Notes: generated from the letters alone by a model not told the origin. 64,000 nucleotides of DNA from Meghimatium bilineatum (GCA_034231615.1 CM067309.1:37165750-37229749), one strand, 5' to 3'. Positions 19,210 to 30,169 are shown, numbered from the stretch's first letter. Numbers and translations: made by a program.

Positions 19210-20150
19210 GTTGTTCGACCATCACATGATGATGATGACCATTTGTTATATTCACTTTTGAAATTCAGCTAGAGTTAGTCCTTGATTATGAGTTCGTAGA
19301 TGGTTAATAAGCCATATGTCTATTTGGTCGCAAATGTCCATGGACATTTCTGGCATGGGATGACTACCTAAGATGGTTTTTGGTCTACCGTGACTTTCTA
19401 TGTATTCTCAGCTGTTGAGCTACTGCATTTCTCCTCTTTTTACAAGATTCCGCACCTTTCTTTAACTCTCTATGCCCACTGAGCCGCTAATATCTACATT
19501 TTGAAGACCCACTATGCTGAAAAGCCGCTCTAATCTACAGTTTAATATGAATTTACTATCGTGTTCGGCATAGCAGGAAAACCGTTTGGAGATAAAGAGT
19601 TAATGAGCACCATGTAGTTCTATTTTGTGCAAGTTCTTCCCTTGTATCTTGGTCTATTTCAGTGACTTTTAGTGAGGTCTTTATTGTGTCCTTGTAGCGC
19701 TTCTTTTGGCCACATTGAGATCGTATGCCCTTCTGCAACTCACCATAGAGAAGTATCTGTGGCAGGCGATGATCTGGCATGCTTAACACATGACCTGACT
19801 AACGAATCTGTGTCTGCATGAGAATAGTGTCAGTTCTAGGGATACCAAATCTGTTAAGGACAGTTGTATCTGGGATCTTGTCCTGTCTTTTGATGTTCAT
19901 AACTTTTCTGAGACAAGTTGTGTGAAAGTGTCTGAGCGTCCTCACATCGTCTATACATAGTCCATGTTTCACAAGCATATAACATCACTGCTGTGTAAAC
20001 TTTCAGCTTAGTCTGTAGGTTAATGCCATGCATTTGCGTACAATATGTCGAAAGTGCTGCTTGCCTTGGCGTTCCTTGTATACACTTCATCGTCAACTGT
20101 AACATTTTATGATAAGTACTACTTAGGTATGTGAATCTATTCACAACTTT
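19210..20150 (-). mobile_element. LINE ORF2 C-terminal region (mirrored at 58821-59600)
   Basis: The - strand reads VVNRFTYLSSTYHKMLQL, YACETWTMYRR, and, in a second frame, LPQILLYGELQKGIRSQCGQ, KKRYKDTIKTSLK, and ELAQNRTTW. These are typical of the C-terminus of RTE/jockey-like LINE ORF2 in invertebrates. A TTAA element interrupts this copy but not the arm B' copy. Confidence 0.8.
19462..19603. mobile_element. TTAA-flanked MITE, present in arm B only
   Basis: The 134-bp insert 19466-19599 is bracketed by TTAA. Its ends are imperfect inverted repeats (CTCTCTATGCCCA left, CTCTTTATCTCCA right in reverse complement). The paired arm has a single TTAA (59371-59374) in otherwise matching sequence, an empty site. 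Confidence 0.88.
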
Positions 20151-20310
20151 CATTGCTACGACATTTACCTTTATGCAGTCTCATGATGTGAATCTATTCA
20201 CAACTTTCATTGCTACGCCATTTACCTTTATGCAGTCTCATGATGTGAATCTATTCACACCTTTCATTGCTACGCCATTTACCGTTATGCAGTCTCATGA
20301 TATATTTCGC
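20128..20310. repeat. 57-bp repeat, 3 units, inside LINE sequence
   Basis: Three units with gtgaatctattcacaacttt and tttatgcagtctcatgat; the unit encodes part of the LINE frame on the - strand (VAMKVVNRFTH). Mirrored at about 58660-58845. Confidence 0.88.
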
Positions 20311-20439
20311 CTGGTACAGGTTGTAACTTTTCTCATTATTAATAGTAAGCCTAAAGATGTTACAGGCTTTGGAGAATCTGCCTATAATAATTTCAGCAAA
20401 TAGATCCCTGATTGTGTGTGATTTGGCTTTGATTTTTGC

Positions 20440-20870
20440 TCAAAACTGGGTTATGGTTGAACAATTTTCCAATAATGTGATATACAATGTTTACTCCCAA
20501 GTCCAGATCTCTGAAAGCATCTTCCAACATAACAGAGAATATGGTACTAAACATGTACCACCATACTTATATATTTCTATTGGTATTGAGTCGGGAGCCA
20601 GGTGCTTCTCACCTGGAAAGCTGGTGAATTGCTTTTCGGGTTTCCTCCAAGATAGGGATGTCACCAAGCACTTCTTTGAGAGGAACCTGTGGCAGTCGGT
20701 TGATAGCCTCTCCATTTATTCAGAAGTAATAATGACCTCATTTACTATTCTCAAACTGAAAGTAACTAGTGTCGGGACCCACCTGACCAATGCGGCAACC
20801 AGGGTCTGGACTTCTAGTTCAATGTGCAAAGAATAGGGCAGGGACACTATCTTCTGTCCAGGATACGACT
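20440..20870 (-). mobile_element. LINE reverse transcriptase N-terminal fragment (mirrored at 58130-58500)
   Basis: On the - strand the frame reads HLAPDSIPIEIYKYGG, matching the GKAPGxDxIPxE(I/V)(Y/L)K opening block of LINE reverse transcriptases. The catalytic FADD segment is missing, so the element is internally deleted. Confidence 0.75.
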
Positions 20871-20877
20871 AATGAAA

Positions 20878-20980
20878 GTTGGGAGATAGGATGACAACCT
20901 GTCACCTGTGAATGGGAGATTCGCTGACAACCTGTCACCTGTGAATGGGAGATTCGCTGACAACCTGTCACCTGTGAACA
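20878..20980. repeat. ~39-bp repeat, 3 units here and 2 in arm B'
   Basis: Units with gacaacctgtcacctgtgaa and gggagattcgct. The paired site at about 58025-58090 has one unit fewer. Confidence 0.85.
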
Positions 20981-21299
20981 TTGTTACTGCATGTCTTGTC
21001 TCAGTTTCTTATTTTTGTCTTCTGTTATATGGTCCCCATGGATGATAAAGAGATGCATGCCAGCAAACATTGCACCTTTGTCCTTTTGTGGTAGACTCTT
21101 AGGGAATACTAGGTTTACCATCACTGCAGATGGGTCAACAGATCAGAATGATGAACTTGTTGGCCCAGAAATGTATATGCTATGTTCCTGGCAGAATGCG
21201 ATGATTTTGTGAAACTGCTGCACTGAAATACCTCCTTTTAGTGACTAAGTATGCACCCTAATGCCTGAGACAAACCTTATATGAGTTTGGGTGTCACCC

Positions 21300-21645
21300 C
21301 AGTTACACAACTGAGAAGAACTTGTGCTTTTGTCAGGAAGGCTATTAGCACAGCAGATCAAGTGGTTTGGCCACATGAGAATTCATCACAAGTTGCCCAT
21401 ACAGGCATATAACCAAATGAGATCAGGGTACAAAGCCAGAGAAAGACCACGGAAAAGATGGATAGAAAACGTCAGAGACATCCTGAACAGACACGGTATA
21501 GCACAGCCGAGACCAGACATCTGGCTTTAGAACTCGAGCTCCAATCACCCCTACGCTTAACGGCAAGAGTGAATAACAAACCACCTGGGGGAAGACAATA
21601 GACTATTGGCGGTCAAGAGCTACCTGCTCACAGCTTAATGGGTTA
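21300..21645 (+). mobile_element. LINE 3' end, IKWFGHM type (mirrored at 57290-57640)
   Basis: Reads LLAQQIKWFGHMRIHHKLP, then YKARERPRKRWIENVRDIL and a stop near 21528, followed by a 3' untranslated part that ends with GTCAAGAGCTACCTGCTCAC and an ATC-rich tail. In arm B' the same frame reads WFGHIMRIHHK (one residue more). Confidence 0.82.
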
Positions 21646-21799
21646 CTTCATCATTATTACCCTCCCCTCCATGTTCCACAATGATCTTGCACTAAATGTG
21701 TGTCATGCATATATTAATTCTGGAATAAGAATGCTTATGTTGGTGAGATTTCACTTTCTTAGAAAATAATTTCAATAATCTTGTTATATTCTCCCTCAG

Positions 21800-23259
21800 G
21801 TATGCCGACAGTTGATAGCAGTGGCTCATCGCACGGCACGAGTGAAGTACCTAGTCAAAGTCTCAGTGGGTTGTCTGCTCTTGACATGATGCAATCCAAG
21901 ATAGAGATGGCGTTTCGAGATGTGACACCGAGCAATGAGTCACCCTCTCACATCCGTCCTAGCCGTGGAGACAAACCATCATCGTCTAGTCAGGCTTCTT
22001 CGTTGCCGTCACCATTATCTTCCAGTACTAAAGTAACCAATCAGATTGTTGCTAGTTCTTCACCGCAAGATCAACTATCAGGCCGATATCCAGGATCTAC
22101 GTCACATGATCAGCACGGAATCACCGCTGTTCATTCTTCAGATCAGGAAGATATTGCTGGTTTAAACTACCATCGAGGTGGTCCTTCTGCAGAAACATCC
22201 ATTGATCCAGCTTTGTCACCCTCATCTAGTGTTCCATCTTACAGCAGGAAAAGAGGTATAGGTCGTACAAGAGGGCGACAAGAGGAAATGATGTCTCAGT
22301 CAATTCCGTCATCCTCTGTTCCATCTCAGTCAAATGCCAAGTCCTCAACTACCTCAACCTCTCACCCCAGCAGTTCATCATCTAGAGACAGACCCTCTCC
22401 AAGCTCTGGTCCTCCAGAAAGTTCTGGTCGAGTTGGACACAAACCTAGTGGTACTGACAAGACTGGACGCTTCTCTGCTTATGATTTCCCAGATGACAGC
22501 CCAGACGATGAACCAGTTGGACCTTCACCTAGCTCTTACATGGCGTTGTCTGCTTCCAGTCGAGGGGCTAGAAAATGTCCTGTCGATAGTTCTGAAGGCA
22601 AGACCTTCTGGCCTGGACCAGATACACAAGGCACAGGAGATGACAGCAAGACAGGAGAGAATGAGGCTCAGGGTTATGAGACATTCTCTTCCGGACAGCA
22701 GCCAGAGGGATTAGCCAAACCAAGATCTCGTTTCAGTAGCCGTGTCAACAGTATTGAAGCTGATGCTGGTTCAGGTTTGCATTCGTCTGTGGACAGCACA
22801 CGACCTGACAAACCTGGAGATGAAGAAGGAGTTGATAGTTCAACTTCAACTGATCGATCAAAGCCACTCAAACAACGAGCGGTGATCCGGTCTGGCGTGT
22901 TGGACAGCACATCTCAGGGTAGTTCAAGTGAGGCTCTGCCAGGTTTAGAACCCAGCCACAGTTCTTCTGATGCAAGCAGTGAGACACTTCCTTACGGTCA
23001 ACAGTGGAGATGTCCTCGTCCTGGTTCAGATTCTAACGATGAAGCTGGAAACAGGTCAATTACCAGTTCAGACCATGCAGAGAATCATGGAGCTCCTTCG
23101 ACTTCAGTATCTGCCAGTTTGTCCTACACATCAAACCAACCAGTTGTATCAAGCATGATGAGAGACCCCGATCAGACGACCTTGTGTTCACGAGATCAAG
23201 AACCTGCTCCGCTACTGTCTGCGCAGTATGAGACATTGTCTGACGATGATGCAGTGTGA
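21800..23259 (+). CDS. NCOR: NCoR/SMRT-family corepressor, terminal exon (8th) with stop
   Basis: The exon starts after ctccctcag (GT completes the Gly codon opened in exon 7) and runs 486 codons to TGA at 23257. It is Ser-rich, with a short predicted helix SALDMMQSKIEMAFRD at 21874-21921. Its place before a long disordered tail matches the second CoRNR box of NCoR/SMRT, but the I-I core is replaced (see findings). The protein ends PLLSAQYETLSDDDAV; the block (P)LL(S/C)xQYETLSD near the C-terminus is a hallmark of NCoR/SMRT. In the family this part docks nuclear receptors in the nucleus and brings HDAC3 complexes to target genes. The exon lies in arm B of the inverted duplication. Confidence 0.9.
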
Positions 23260-24600
23260 TTCACACCCACCTAACATTGACAGTCTTACATGTTCATGAA
23301 ATACTATCATAATTATGTACGGCTCTGACACAATATTTTCTATGCTTGATTTATGTGTTACACGTGAAATCAGTAGAGCAAAGCAGAAATATTTGGTTTT
23401 GTTTTATGTAGATTTTTGTTGTTTGTTTGCGATCGCTCAAGTATAACCATCAAGGTTTCTCATATGATTTGAGCCAATGAGCGTAATTATATTGTGCTAT
23501 GTTTTAAAATGTACATAGATCATTTGACTGGCTGAAACATCACACCTGGGTTTTCCTTTTTTCTAATTGTTTTTTTTCCCTAGTTCCTTGCAGAGTATTA
23601 TTGGAGAATTACAATAGTTTATCTCCTCACAGGAGAGCATTAATTCTTAACAAATATCTGTAACGTATTCAAAAGCCTGAATCCTTCTTTCCATGTCTGC
23701 ATTGAGTATCCAACTTTCACATCCGTATAAAAATATACTTAGCACTAGTGATCTCAATAAACCAATCTTTACTGTAATACTGATCTTACTTTTCTAAATC
23801 ATATTCAACCTTGCCATGGCATCCATCGTCATCTCGAGTCTCTATCTTATTTCCTGAGCTGCCATCATCACATATGGTCATGGTCTTTGAACATTGTTCT
23901 ATTTGCACATAGCGCTGCCCTCACATTATACTCAATTGTTATCCCTGTGACTCTCACTATTCATTTTCCCATCTACCCTTTTCGTGAATTTTGCGTTGGC
24001 CGCCTCTCCAATGCTCGAGCTTGACTGTCTTGCATCACTGTGTGCAGTCAATTCTCATCCATCTTCAGCCTCAACATTAACGGACATTATCCCCAAAAAT
24101 GGTGGCCAGAAGCAGCACAAGCCGCTGTACTTCTGTTTCTAGGATGCGAGAGCAATGCGGTACCCTTATCACCCCTAACGCAAATTACAAAGTGATTAAT
24201 CGCCAATAGTTATTGATATCTAGTGATCTTGTACTGCCTCCTGTATTGTATATTCCAGATAATTGTTAAAAGGAACTAGGGAAAGTGTGCAACCTTGACT
24301 CGCTTCTATAACCATCTTTAGACATTTACCAATGTCATTATTTATGAAAATAGCTCTGCTTCATGAGCATAGCATAACCATGAATTTACATGACATGATA
24401 TCAAGCTCAGCACATCAACCTAAAATTCAACAGTTCAAATAGTCTATCAAAAACTGTATACTTATTGACAATTATTTCTGCAAATATAGAATGTCTGTTT
24501 AAAATTGTGTCTGGTTGGCCATGATGAAACAGCAAGTATGCACAAGTGCCATAGAATTACATTATTCATCTTGCTCAAATGTTAACTGATTTGAACATTT
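23260..24600 (+). other. NCoR 3' UTR and 3' flank
   Basis: Sequence after the stop is AT-rich. It includes a reversed LINE fragment (about 23620-23830; on the - strand YGCESWILNADM then RIQAFEYKCYRYLLRINALL-like) and an aataaa within that fragment at about 23755. The real polyadenylation site is not evident. The same order is kept in arm B'. Confidence 0.55.
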
Positions 24601-25560
24601 CATTTTATACATTCATTAAGTGTGGCTATTTTGTTTTGTTGCCTTTACATCGTGTCTGGTCGAGTGATAAGTGCGATTATTGTTAGTCATGAGTATTTGG
24701 GGTTCACAACCCAAGTTGAGGATTTTATACAATTATTTACTTTGTCTCTATTCAAATCTGCTTTGAACTGTCAGTTCAAATTCTTGGCTGACTACCTAAT
24801 GACAACATTATGAAGAGGTTTGTTGAAGACCTGATCTGTTCTTGGCAGAAAGATGACGGATAATATGCTTTTAAGACTCTCAAAAGGTGTCGAATATTTC
24901 AAGTTTGCTCGTATGTACTCTGGCCTTCTTAATGACACGGCACTCCTGCCAAGAGTACCACTCATAACACAGCTTCAAGCGATAATCCCCAGGAATCTAA
25001 AAAATCCACTTTGTAAACAATACATCATGAGCCAGATTCGAACCCATGACCTCTTGAGCACAAAGTTTAAACAGCTCAACCACTACTTAGGTCCAAGAAA
25101 GATCTGTTTTAGTCTCATGGCTAGAGTTTCAGCTTTTCAAACCAGGAATACCAGTAGTACTACTGTTTGCTGGTTAAGACCTCTTTCTCCCATCCTTGAA
25201 TCAAAGAGAACAACATATCCTTCTATACCATGATACTTAACTATCCTACAGAACTTTGTTTTACAGTATGCCCTTTCTTTTAGAATAATATAGTGACTTT
25301 TCCCTTGTACACTGCCATTTTTGTGTTGTCTTAATTTAGAAACTTCATTTGATTGCTTGTTAACAAATTAATAAGTTAGCAACGTTTGCTCATTTATGTA
25401 TATAATAATTATGTTTTAATTTAGTGATAATAAATAATAGGCCAGATTTCAGTAAAACTATATGCCAAATGTTAACTTTGTTAAACACAAAGTACCTCAT
25501 AAGGTTTTATTCCTTACAAAGTACAGAAACAATAGACTAATCACTGTGTCAAAACAAAAG
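24600..25560. other. 3' flank in arm B with a tRNA-derived SINE
   Basis: No gene seen apart from the SINE head at 25023-25094. Open frames (for example at 24853) run across that SINE and are not convincing. Confidence 0.45.
25023..25094 (-). repeat. tRNA-derived SINE head (mirrored at 53843-53912)
   Basis: On the - strand TGGTTGAGCTG fits an A-box, and GGTTCGAATC (25035-25044 reversed) a B-box, with tRNA-like spacing and a following tRNA-like arm. Both arms carry it. It is most likely a SINE promoter rather than a functional tRNA, because the acceptor ends do not pair by eye. Confidence 0.7.
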
Positions 25561-25599
25561 GGAAAAATATTTGTCAAGCAAAGGGAATAATTATGGTTT

Positions 25600-25735
25600 A
25601 AATCATCAGATCCTGCCGAAGACAGATATGTTGGGCCATTGGCACATAAAATGGCGACAACATATTTCTATTCTCTGGACTATATCCAGCGGGAGTTTGA
25701 GAATTAATGCTGAAGAAGAAATTATAATTTTTTTC
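25600..25735 (+). mobile_element. GAA-tailed SINE-like family B copy (mirrored at 53205-53335)
   Basis: gaagacagatatgttgggcc, ctctggactatatccagcgg, and gagtttgagaattaatgctg then aagaagaa. An internal block of about 35 bp present in the copies at 13092 and 15441 is missing. Confidence 0.75.
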
Positions 25736-26094
25736 CAAAAGATTTCAGAATTGAATGAAAATAATATAAAAAGAAAAAGATGTGACAATGAGGAAAGAAA
25801 GGAAATACAGTATTACTTTATCAGCGGTAAATTGTATTTGTTTTCAGGTAAATTTTTACATTGCTTTTTCTTGCTTCAAGTCTGTTTTATTTTTAATAAT
25901 GCTCCTAGTTTGTTTTGTGGGCTCTGTTTGTTTTGTTTTTTAACTTCGGCTTCTATGTCTTATCCATAAAGAAACGCAGGTTAGTTAAAAATCAGAATTC
26001 TAGAACCGGTATATTTGCAGATGCTAGAGTTTCCCACATAATATTGTTTTGCTGGCAAATTCCAGCACATGTTGAGATGTCGCTGATAACTTGT

Positions 26095-26500
26095 TAAATA
26101 ATAATTGATATCATTTGCTGTGGTGTCTTGTGAGCGTGAGCCTGTACCTTTGTTACTGTAATGTGTTCATCTGGTATTTGTCAGAGTGTCATGCTTTTCA
26201 TTGAGTCAAATAATTTGCTTTTAGTTTGGATTGTGCCTTGTACCTTTCTGGATAATTATTGTAACAATACTGTTTGGGCATTAATGAAGAATTCATGCAA
26301 AAAACTAAACAGGCCCCAGTGAAGGTAACAGACCCAATGTTATGTTATGTTATGTTCCTCCAGGGCCATAGGCGGCGCATAGGGCAGAAACCATAGCTTT
26401 CCATTTCTGTCTTTGTGTTGCCAGGTCTTTCAAACAGACCCAATGGAGATCACTAAACACCCCAGATGGAGACAGAACTAAACAGACCCCAGTGAAGATA
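26095..26500 (+). other. Sequence just inside arm B, no gene seen
   Basis: Starts where similarity to the other arm stops. Includes a (TATGT)n-like run near 26338. Nothing recognised. Confidence 0.4.
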
Positions 26501-26504
26501 GAAA

Positions 26505-26670
26505 TAGATTTCAATGGAGATTGAGCTAAATAGACCTCCCATTGGAGAATGAACTAAATACACCTCCCAATGGAGATAGATCTAAATAGACCTCCCAATG
26601 GAGATAGAACTAAATAGACCTCCCAATGGAGATAGATCTAAATAGACCTCCCAATGGAGATAGAACTAAA
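26505..26670 (+). repeat. ~29-bp minisatellite, 5 units
   Basis: Units aatagacctcccaatggaga tagatctaa, with small variants. Confidence 0.9.
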
Positions 26671-26694
26671 GACACTGATGCAGATGGATAAGAC

Positions 26695-26880
26695 AGAGTA
26701 AGAGAACCAAGAGAAAGCAATTTTTTCTAGAATCCACAGGGAAAGAGGAAGACCAAGAAATGCCTGGAGAAAAGAGATATTGAAACAAAGAGGCTGGGTA
26801 GGACATGGAAAGAACTGGATGCAACTAAGATAGAACAGAATTACTGAGGTATGTTGAGGGCTTAAGTTCTGTAGAGAGTG
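26695..26880 (+). mobile_element. LINE C-terminal fragment
   Basis: One frame reads HRERGRPRNAWRKEILKQRG, matching the GRPxxxWRR..E tail of LINE ORF2. Confidence 0.6.
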
Positions 26881-26921
26881 AATATATTTGTTGGTAGCAA
26901 ACTATCACAAAATGTGGCTGG

Positions 26922-27028
26922 TTTCTGTTTAGGAATACTTAGCTGTAAAGTGAAGTATTCATTGTTCATCCTCCCTGTTTAGGAATACTTAGCTGTAAAG
27001 TGAAGTATTCATTGTTCATCCTCGCTGT
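26922..27028 (+). repeat. ~50-bp direct duplication with a stem-loop
   Basis: Two copies of tgtttaggaatacttagctg to tcattgttcatcctc. Each contains GAATACTT...AAGTATTC, an 8-bp perfect inverted repeat. Confidence 0.85.
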
Positions 27029-27164
27029 TTACCTTTCTCCCAACTGTACATGTTGGGTATCAGTGATACTGCTGAATCAATTGTGGTCATCCTGAGAATT
27101 GAATCTACAATAATAAATTAGCTTGCCTGAGTTATTGCTTCTTTTGGTCTTGTTAGATCTTCAG

Positions 27165-27445
27165 GTCCGTCCATGTGTTGCCAGAATCCGAGAGGGGAGC
27201 AATAAATGGCAACACTGTTTACCTTCCATGCATGTTGTAAGAGGCGACTAAGGAGGTTATGGGATGGAGTTGTCTATCCCATATAGGGTCAGTGACCCAA
27301 AGTCATGCTGAAGTCATATGTGTCAGACCTAAATGTGCAGATATCGCCACAATGCTGTAAACCATGACACAACACATTCCGTTCTCCTGACTACATCCTG
27401 CCAATCTGCAGGAGTTTGAGAATGAACGCAGCAGAAGATATTCAG
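27165..27445 (+). mobile_element. GAA-tailed SINE-like family A, long copy
   Basis: Contains tccatgtgttgccagaatcc, gagcaataaatggcaacact, atgttgtaagaggcgactaa, ggatggagttgtctatccca, tgctgaagtcatatgtgtca, ctgtaaaccatgacacaaca and gagtttgagaatgaacgcag then cagaag. Confidence 0.85.
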
Positions 27446-27507
27446 GCTAGTCACTCGGATGAAGCTCCCATTCTTTGAGTCAGAATGGCAGTCCCCAAGC
27501 TTTTGCC

Positions 27508-27602
27508 TCATCGGAGTCCAGTAAATAAAACAGTGCACTTACAGCTAAGGTTGGTACATCGGAGTCCAGTAAATAAAACAGTGCACTTACAGCTAAGGTT
27601 AT
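27508..27602 (+). repeat. ~48-bp direct duplication
   Basis: Two copies of catcggagtccagtaaataa to cacttacagctaaggtt. Confidence 0.88.
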
Positions 27603-28100
27603 GGTACTCTCCACCAATATGTCCATCAGCGCAATAGTTTAAACTTTAGAACTAGAAAACAGAAGATACTGGATGGTGAAACATGGCATTAAAGAGAGTC
27701 GCCAACAGAATAAACAAAGTCTAATGTTTATGGAGAAGTCATATATTTATGTATTACTCAATATAACCAGATTGTAAATGTCAGATATAATCTAGTAAGG
27801 ACTTAAGAGTTGAGTATTACAATATTCTTTGTGAGAACTTAGTTATCAAATAAAACAAAGATCTTACAAAGAATATTGAGGTGCATAAAGTGTCGGTGCT
27901 AAACAGAAATGATTAGCCTTATGTGGAAGTAACTTGTCTGTTTAGCACCAGCCATCTGCCACCAAAAGACATCAAGGTGCCAAACATTATCTATTGCTTC
28001 ACTGCAGCGAATCACACAAGATTTATATTATTTACTTTAAAAAATGAATGAGTACGAGTTGTAGAATCTGCCCAGTTGTATTGATTGTATACTGTCATGA
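27603..28100. other. No feature seen
   Basis: AT-rich sequence without recognised genes or repeats. Confidence 0.4.
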
Positions 28101-28109
28101 GACATTTGT

Positions 28110-29270
28110 GAAACTGCTGTTTTATTGGGTTCTCGGAAAAATAAAAGCTGTACAGATGCAATCTTTGCCCTTAAACAACTTTTTCAGAAAGAGCAACAAC
28201 ATAACCAAGATTTATATTTGGCTTTTGTGGACCAAAATAAAGCTTTTGACCGAGTGGATAGCACTACAGACATATGGAGTTTCCCAACATCTGATAAGCC
28301 TATGTCAGAACATATATGCCAATAGTCAATGCGCAGTAAGAACGAGCACAGGTACATACGATAATTTCCAAATTCACTCCAGAGTCAGACAGGGATTTGT
28401 ACTATTCCCCCTATTGTTCATAACATACATAGATCACATCTGCAGAGTAACAAAGACAAGAAGAAAACAATCTTAAGGAAGCTTAAACGAAATGCAATTT
28501 GCAGACGACCAAGCACTAGTAACATCATCAGAAGAGCAACTACATAGACAAATAGACAGATTACATCAAACATGTCAAACCTTTAACATGAAGATAAATA
28601 TAGAAAAGACCGAAGTAATGAACATAGGAAGAACAGAAAGAAATGCCTATATACATATATTGGAAACCACAGACTTAAAGTGACAGAATTCACATACCTA
28701 GGAAGCAATATAACAACAGACGGCACGAGCAGTAAAGAAATACACAATAGATGTAATAAAGTATACCAAGCCCTAGGGCAAATGACACCAATCTTCTGAA
28801 ATAAAAATAGATTTAAACACCAAAATAACACTATTCAAAATGATTAGCCAACGCTGTGCTACCAACGCCAAACATGGACAACGACAGCACAAGACAAACA
28901 TAAACTTGTGACAGCTGAAATGGCATGCTTACGCAGAATCCCAGGAATATCACTAAGAGACAGAGTGAGATTTAAAGACATTAGACAAAGAACCGGAACA
29001 CCCCAATCTTGGAATATATTAAGAGGCAACAGATGAAATAGTTTGCACACATCAGCAAACTACCATCAGACAGCATGCCACAGCAAGCTATCTACACAGA
29101 TACAGTGAAGGCAGACCTAGAGGCCGACCACGAAAATGACCGACCACCGAAATAAGAGGCGACAATTTCCACAATATACTCAGCTCACGAGGGTCATCTC
29201 CAGAGAACTCTTCTACTCCTGACGCTGAACTGCAACAAAGGGTTTAGCGCATAGATAGAGCACTGTTTTA
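28110..29270 (+). pseudogene. LINE reverse transcriptase, truncated and frameshifted
   Basis: Frames give NKSCTDAIFALKQLFQKEQQ, then AFVDQNKAFDRVD (motif A; the canonical pattern is F(V/I)D(F/L).KAFD), QGFVLFPLLF, and MQFADDQALVTSSEEQLHRQ (FADD catalytic box) followed by NIEKTEVMNIG. After a shift come FTYLGSNITTDGTSS, GCATWTTT, LRRIPGISLRDRVRF and the C-terminal region to about 29240. It ends near gggtttagcgcatagatag. Endonuclease and N-terminus are missing; several stops are present. This is the most complete reverse transcriptase in the window. The same family's 3' end is at 34024 and 15084. Confidence 0.88.
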
Positions 29271-29580
29271 TCATTTCAGATGTTTTTCTAGTATCACCAT
29301 ACTTGTCATGTCTAAATATTTGTATGTAAGACTGGTCTTTATTTTCCTTGTACTTTCCATACAAAAAAAAAATAAAAGATAAATATCAAATAATAAACTG
29401 ATTAATTTCTAATTCAGCATTTGTCATTTATTTTTAATTATCACAATGTCCAATCAGCTGTTAGTTTAGGTGGCAGCCTTGTGATGGTGATAACACTGAG
29501 GGAATATTAGTTGCTCTATGATCCTAGTTCTCGGTGGCAAGAGGTGAAGATTTACTTTCAGGTTTGTGTATCTATATGTA
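29271..29580. other. No feature seen
   Basis: Unremarkable AT-rich sequence after the LINE copy, with an A-run near 29363. Confidence 0.35.
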
Positions 29581-29589
29581 TTATTTGTG

Positions 29590-30165
29590 ATGGTGAAGTT
29601 TGTGTCCTAGATTATAGTTTTACTCAATGTGGCTGGCTGTAATGCCAAGAGTTGCCTAGCCCTTATACCCTGGAGTGGAGCTTTGAAGTGTGTGTCCTAG
29701 ATGATAGCCTTACTCAATGTGACTGACTGCAATGCCAAGAGTTGCCTAGTCCTTACACCCTGTAGTGGATCTTTGCGTGTCCTTGATGATAGCCTTACTC
29801 AATGTAGCTGGCTGTAATACCAAGAGTTTCCTAGTCCTTATACCAATCAATACAAGGTAACTGCGTGTGAAACGTAACAACAATTAGACTTAACGTAAAA
29901 CACAGGTTTATATTTCGTTTTAATGGGACACGACAGACTACAGCTAAAACTAGTAGGTAATGATGGGCAATGATGAGCACACAAGAAATCATAAAAATTA
30001 CAATACACAAATCACATTCAACGTTTCAACCAAAAGGACTTGATCAAGACACAAACAAAACATCAAAAGACGACGAATGGAAAAATTATCACAACATCCA
30101 ACAGAAATATGTAAATCATGTTTTACGTTAGTCCTTATACCCTGGAGTGGAGCTCTACATTGACG
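29590..30165 (+). repeat. ~88-bp minisatellite, split by an insertion
   Basis: Units with gtgtcctagatgatagcctt, ctcaatgtggctggctgtaa and gccaagagttgcctagtcct occur three times up to 29844. The array resumes at 30129 (tccttataccctggagtgga) after an insert of about 285 bp. Confidence 0.85.
29845..30131 (-). mobile_element. Insertion with 13-bp target duplication
   Basis: The insert is bracketed by tagtccttatacc on both sides. A second copy of much of it is at 39125-39360 (ctaaaactagtaggtaatga, cacacaagaaatcat, aacatcaaaagacgacg). On the - strand it contains CTTGATCAAGTCCTTTTGGT followed by TGAAACGTTG. A long duplication points to retrotransposition. Class unknown. Confidence 0.7.
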
Positions 30166-30169
30166 TTTT

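Larger units (their letters stand above)
17456..26094 (+). repeat. Inverted duplication, arm B
   Basis: This 8.6-kb stretch is repeated as reverse complement at 52840-61379 with near identity. It covers the 3' end of the last NCoR intron, the last exon and about 2.8 kb of 3' flank. The outer limit is where ttattgatttg stops matching; the inner limit is after cgctgataacttgt. Paired coordinates sum to about 78835-78974, the drift coming from indels listed under findings. Confidence 0.97.

Noticed and set aside
22334..22714. 126-codon frame overlapping the NCoR last exon (and its mirror at 56225-56605)
   Set aside because: Out-of-frame shadow of the corepressor exon, with no independent coding evidence.
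25023..25094. Functional tRNA gene
   Set aside because: A- and B-boxes are good but acceptor-stem pairing and an anticodon arm are not evident.
24853..25233. 126-codon frame downstream of NCoR (mirror at 53702-54043)
   Set aside because: Much of it is the tRNA-derived SINE read in reverse (CKQYIMSQIRTHDLLSTKFK); such frames are common across SINEs.
25571..25969. 132-codon frame and its mirror at 52965-53363
   Set aside because: Its first part is family B SINE sequence and the rest is AT-rich with no recognised motif. Preservation in both arms reflects recency of the duplication.
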